Assembly (NCBI GenBank): GCA_009691645.1
Contig: SIAT01000064.1
Coordinates: forward strand, 1-9,461
Length of the DNA stretch: 9,461 bases
From: Pedosphaera sp.
GTDB taxonomy: Bacteria > Verrucomicrobiota > Verrucomicrobiia > Limisphaerales > SIAT01
Direction of reading: 5' to 3'
The translations under genes were made by a program, and so were the position numbers. Of this stretch, positions 6,799 to 9,461 are shown in pieces (position 1 is the first letter of the stretch; every line of letters starts with the position of its first letter). The notes under the pieces are model-generated. The model saw nothing but the letters and a program-made list of their open reading frames with translations. It was not told the DNA's origin and searched no databases.

Positions 6799-7767
6799 AT
6801 GAAGAAGACCACACTCGCATTGTTCACCGCCGCCGCCCTCGTCTCCAGCGCTGTTGCCGCCGATTGGAAGGCCACCGCTGATTGGATCAAGCTCCCCGAG
6901 GGCCGCCCGCAGCTCGGCAATATGCACGGCGACATCGCCGTCAGTTCGAAGGGTGAGGTCTTCGTGAGCACCCAGGATCCGAAGGCGGCCGTGCAGGTCT
7001 ATTCTGCGGACGGGAAATTCGTCCGCAACGTGGCCGATGCACCGAGCGATTTTCACGGCTTCATCATCAAGAAAGAGGCCGACGGCGAGTTCATCTACGG
7101 GCCGCGTCTCGGTGGGCAGACCATCTTGAAGCTCACGCTCGACGGTAAAAAGGTGATGACGATTCTCGCCTCGGCTATCCCCGAGGAATTTAAGAACAAG
7201 GACAAGGACGGGAAATCCTTCGTGCGCTTGACCGGCATGGATGTCGCGCCCAATGGCGACCTGTACGTGGTGGACGGTTACTCGACGAGCTACATCCATC
7301 GCTTCGACAAGACGGGCAAGCACATCAAATCTTTCGGCGGCAAGAAGGCGCCGTACAATTTCACCACGCTCCACAAGATCGCGGTGGACACGCGCTTCAC
7401 GCCCATCCGCATCATCGCCTGCGATCGCGAGGCGATGCGCGTGGTGCATGTTTCGATTGACGGCGAGTTCCTCGGCGTCGTCGCGAAGGACCTGCTCGCG
7501 CCCGCCGCCATCACCGTGCAGGGCGATTACGCGCTCGTCGGTGAAATCAGAGGTGCGGTCAGTGTGCTCGATAAAGAAGGCAAGATTGTCGCTCGCCTCG
7601 GCCTGAATACCGAGAAGGGTGAAACTGGCACGAACGCAACTCCGCCCGCGAAGTGGCGTCTCGGTTTTGTCACCGCGCCGCACGGCGTGGCTTTCAACGC
7701 GAAGGGCGATGTGTTCGTGGCCGAGTACAGCACTGCCGGTCGCGTGCATCGTTTCGACAAGCAGTAA
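6799..7767 (+). CDS. Secreted NHL/6-bladed beta-propeller-like protein
   Basis: This exported protein has 322 residues. Residues 1-20 form a clear Sec signal peptide: MKK, a hydrophobic stretch, then AVA followed by ADW, a good signal peptidase I site. The mature part carries repeated blades with an alternation of [DV]-A-x-x-x-x-G-[DE]-[LV]-[YF]-V and x-x-[HV]-x-[FY]-[DS]-x-x-G-K. The clearest are at about 44-78, 146-180 and 296-322 (GVAFNAKGDVFVAEYSTAG, then VHRFDK). This is the NHL/SMP-30-like propeller pattern, also found in proteins labelled peptidyl-alpha-hydroxyglycine lyase-like; no catalytic claim can be made, and binding or scaffolding in the periplasm is equally possible. No Shine-Dalgarno precedes ATG 6799, which is fixed by the signal peptide. 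It lies 89 bp after bioB and 33 bp before the M14 peptidase in the same reading frame, separated by a single TAA. Confidence 0.85.
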   Translation: MKKTTLALFTAAALVSSAVAADWKATADWIKLPEGRPQLGNMHGDIAVSSKGEVFVSTQDPKAAVQVYSADGKFVRNVADAPSDFHGFIIKKEADGEFIYGPRLGGQTILKLTLDGKKVMTILASAIPEEFKNKDKDGKSFVRLTGMDVAPNGDLYVVDGYSTSYIHRFDKTGKHIKSFGGKKAPYNFTTLHKIAVDTRFTPIRIIACDREAMRVVHVSIDGEFLGVVAKDLLAPAAITVQGDYALVGEIRGAVSVLDKEGKIVARLGLNTEKGETGTNATPPAKWRLGFVTAPHGVAFNAKGDVFVAEYSTAGRVHRFDKQ

Positions 7768-7788
7768 GCCACCGAGAAAGCCGGCCAG

Positions 7789-7794
7789 AAGGAG
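7789..7794 (+). promoter_or_regulatory. Shine-Dalgarno AAGGAG deciding a CTG start
   Basis: AAGGAG lies 6 nt before CTG at 7801 and is the best ribosome-binding site in the window. Between the beta-propeller stop (7767) and GTG 7861 there is no in-frame ATG, GTG or TTG, yet the frame reads like protein. The site therefore points to CTG 7801 as the start of the M14 peptidase. Confidence 0.5.
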
Positions 7795-7800
7795 CATCGT

Positions 7801-8568
7801 CTGCAGCGGCTCGGCAAAAACATCGGCGGCTACCGCGGCGAGACGATTGATGTCCGCACCGTGCTGCACGAGGTCGAGCAGGCCGCGCGGCGGCACGGTT
7901 GGCAGATTGAATCGGTTCCTGTCTCGGGCGATTTCAATCTGATCACATTGTACCGCACGCCGGCCGAACCGAAGCGGCGCATTTACATCTCCACCGGAAT
8001 CCACGGCGACGAACCCGCCGGGCCGCTGGCCGTGCGGCAGTTGATCGAGGAGGATGTTTGGCCGGCGGACGTGGAACTGTTTCTCTGTCCCTGTCTGAAC
8101 CCTGCCGGGTTTGAATTGAATTCCCGCGAGAACGAGCGAGGTCGTGATCTCAATCGCGATTACAAGCATCTCGAATCCGGCGAGATCCGCGCGCACGTCG
8201 CGTGGCTCGCGCGCCAGCCGTCGTTCGATTTCACGCTCTGCCTGCACGAGGATTGGGAGGCACGCGGATTTTATCTTTACGAGTTGAACCCCGAGCAACG
8301 TCCGTCGCAGGCTGCGCGCGTCATCGCCGAGGTGGCGTGCGTCTGCCCGATCGATCCTGCGGGGGAGATCGATGGACGCTCGGCGCGCGGCGGCATCATT
8401 CATCCGGAGTTGGATCCGCTGAAACGCCCGCAATGGCCGGAGGCGTTCTGGCTCGTCCAGCACAAGACACGGCTGAGTTACACGCTCGAGGCTCCATCGG
8501 ATTTTCCGATGGCAACGCGTGTGGCGGCACTGGTGACAGCGGCTCGGGCGATACTCAATTCGCCGTGA
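7801..8568 (+). CDS. M14-family zinc peptidase / AstE-AspA-like amidohydrolase, probable CTG start
   Basis: The protein has the metallocarboxypeptidase (M14) fold signature and no signal peptide, so it should act in the cytosol. From CTG 7801 (255 residues) the key residues are the zinc motif HGDE (His68, Glu71), the substrate-binding RDLNRD (115-120), the third zinc ligand His149 in CLHED, and the catalytic Glu230 in LSYTLEAPS. Related families cleave C-terminal amino acids, murein peptides (MpaA-like) or N-acyl amino acids (AstE/aspartoacylase); the substrate cannot be read from sequence. The first standard start is GTG 7861 (235 residues). I prefer 7801 because the 20 codons between, including LGKNIGGYRGETIDV, look coding and because of AAGGAG six bases upstream. 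It follows the propeller gene by 33 bp and is probably co-transcribed. It converges on the TauE gene across 34 bp. The family is secure; the start is moderately supported. Confidence 0.88.
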   Translation: MQRLGKNIGGYRGETIDVRTVLHEVEQAARRHGWQIESVPVSGDFNLITLYRTPAEPKRRIYISTGIHGDEPAGPLAVRQLIEEDVWPADVELFLCPCLNPAGFELNSRENERGRDLNRDYKHLESGEIRAHVAWLARQPSFDFTLCLHEDWEARGFYLYELNPEQRPSQAARVIAEVACVCPIDPAGEIDGRSARGGIIHPELDPLKRPQWPEAFWLVQHKTRLSYTLEAPSDFPMATRVAALVTAARAILNSP

Positions 8569-8572
8569 AGTG

Positions 8573-8602
8573 AAGCCGCTCTTGTGCGCGCGTAGGCGGC
8601 TT
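8573..8602. terminator. Possible bidirectional terminator between convergent genes
   Basis: AAGCCGC (8573-8579) and GCGGCTT (8596-8602) form a perfect 7-bp stem with a 16-nt loop. It fills the gap between the M14 peptidase stop (8568) and the TauE stop (8603). The loop is long and only three Ts follow on the plus strand, so strength is doubtful. Confidence 0.35.
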
Positions 8603-9343
8603 TCAGACGAGCAACATTTTCACACCCGCCACGAGGAGTACCACGGAGAGCACGCGGCGGATGGCGAGTTGATCGAGCTTGCGACTACCAAGTTCGGCGC
8701 CGATCCAGCCGCCCACGCCCGCCGCGAGCAACCACCACGGAATGGCCGTGGGAATCTCGCGCACCGAGGCGAGGTGGCCGAGCAGTCCGGCGATGGAGTT
8801 GACGAGGATGAATGCCGCCGCCACGCCTGCCGCGCGGCGCGTTTCCTCCCATTTCATCAAGAGCAGCAGTGGACTGAGGAAGATGCCGCCGCCGACACCG
8901 ACGAGGCCGGAGAGAAATCCCATGCCGGCACCGGACAGCAGCGCGATTCCGAGTCGCGGCGGTTTCGCTTCGGTTTCGGTGACGAGCCGTGGCTTGAGCA
9001 ATAAGCGTACAGCGGAGTAGATCAGCACGGCGCCGGCGATTCGTTTGTAGGTCGCATCTTCCAGCTTGAGGCTGCCGCCGAGAACCGCCATCGGGATGGA
9101 GGTGAGCGCGAATGGCCAGAGTGTTCGCCACGAGAAGAAACCGGCTTTGGCGAATTTCGCCGTGGCGATGCTGGCGACGAGAATGTTCAGCACCAGCGCC
9201 GTCGGTTTCATCACAGCGGGCGCGAGGCCGAAGATCGCCATCGCGGCGAGGTAACCGGATGCGCCCGCGTGGCCGACCGTCGAGTAAAGCGCGGCGGCGA
9301 TGAAAATCAGCGCGGTGAGCGCGATGACAGCCTCCGGATTCAT
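8603..9343 (-). CDS. TauE/SafE family membrane permease (sulfite exporter-like)
   Basis: This is a 246-residue integral membrane protein with about seven to eight hydrophobic segments in two related halves. The first half has STVGHAGASGYLAAMAIFGL (21-40) and the second MGFLSGLVGVGGGIFLSPLL (141-160), the Gly-rich repeat typical of TauE/SafE (formerly DUF81). A short hydrophilic linker (about 117-130) separates them. Members export or import small organic or inorganic anions, notably sulfite, sulfoacetate or related sulfur compounds; the substrate is not inferable here, and no sulfur-metabolism gene is adjacent. ATG 9343 gives the full first membrane segment; no Shine-Dalgarno is seen. It starts 40 bp after the gcvP stop on the same strand with no convincing terminator between, so it may be read through from gcvP. 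Confidence 0.92.
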   Translation of the reverse strand: MNPEAVIALTALIFIAAALYSTVGHAGASGYLAAMAIFGLAPAVMKPTALVLNILVASIATAKFAKAGFFSWRTLWPFALTSIPMAVLGGSLKLEDATYKRIAGAVLIYSAVRLLLKPRLVTETEAKPPRLGIALLSGAGMGFLSGLVGVGGGIFLSPLLLLMKWEETRRAAGVAAAFILVNSIAGLLGHLASVREIPTAIPWWLLAAGVGGWIGAELGSRKLDQLAIRRVLSVVLLVAGVKMLLV

Positions 9344-9383
9344 TGCCGTTGAGTGAAGCAGCGGCTGCGACCGCGGTGCAATG

Positions 9384-9461
9384 TTATTGCGTCACGTACG
9401 CTTCCATCCCGACGCAGGAGCAGACGGGATTGCGATCGCCGAAGACGTTGTCGATGCGGCC
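9384..9461 (-). CDS. gcvP: Glycine dehydrogenase (decarboxylating), C-terminal end only
   Basis: The last 25 codons and TAA stop (9384-9386) of a minus-strand gene enter from the right edge. The residues RIDNVFGDRNPVCSC followed by MEAY match the conserved end of the glycine cleavage P protein, whose usual form is VDNVYGDRNLVCSC-x-x-x-E-[AS]-Y. GcvP is the PLP-dependent decarboxylase that starts glycine cleavage, passing the aminomethyl group to the lipoyl arm of GcvH. The rest of the gene lies outside the window. The TauE permease gene follows after 40 bp. Confidence 0.85.
   Translation of the reverse strand, partial: GRIDNVFGDRNPVCSCVGMEAYVTQ

Noticed and set aside
6553..8463. A 636-codon open frame on the minus strand opposite the end of bioB, the propeller and the M14 gene.
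   Set aside because: It is antisense to three genes with recognisable domains. The translation is rich in Arg, His and Asp with no family pattern, as expected for the complement of GC-rich coding sequence.
9344..9383. A terminator between gcvP and the TauE gene.
   Set aside because: Only very short GC palindromes are present, without a usable loop or T-run.

Overview
This is a high-GC (roughly 60 %), gene-dense bacterial chromosome segment with ten protein genes, two of them cut by the window edges. No RNA gene, mobile element or CRISPR array is visible, and no stretch over 300 bases lacks a gene. GC-rich codon use, the scarcity of Shine-Dalgarno sites before the starts, and the gene mix (sigma-54, a secreted beta-propeller, an M14 peptidase of a type I associate with Opitutales) suggest a Verrucomicrobiota (Opitutales-like) chromosome. 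That placement is inference; no marker here settles it.

Layout. Positions 1-902 (-): beta-hydroxyacid dehydrogenase, 3' end missing. 981-1805 (-): WalJ/YycJ-type metallo-beta-lactamase-fold hydrolase. Divergent from it, 1976-3463 (+): sigma-54 (rpoN). Convergent with rpoN, separated by 6 bp, are def (3470-4039, -) and upstream of it parB (4114-5019, -). Divergent from parB is a DUF309 protein (5109-5570, +), then biotin synthase bioB (5711-6709, +), a secreted beta-propeller protein (6799-7767, +) and a cytosolic M14-type zinc peptidase (about 7801-8568, +). On the other strand a TauE/SafE permease (8603-9343, -) lies just downstream of the last codons of glycine dehydrogenase gcvP (9384-9461, -).

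The genes are mostly housekeeping: transcription initiation (rpoN), N-terminal protein maturation (def), chromosome segregation (parB), biotin synthesis (bioB) and one-carbon/glycine metabolism (gcvP). They do not form one pathway. I find no convincing novel multi-gene system. The most informative details are regulatory or start-site features: a candidate BirA operator over the bioB promoter, which also moves the bioB start to 5711; an apparent CTG start with a good Shine-Dalgarno for the M14 peptidase; a parB without adjacent parA, with a bulged hairpin in its divergent promoter region; and overlapping alternative hairpins after bioB.
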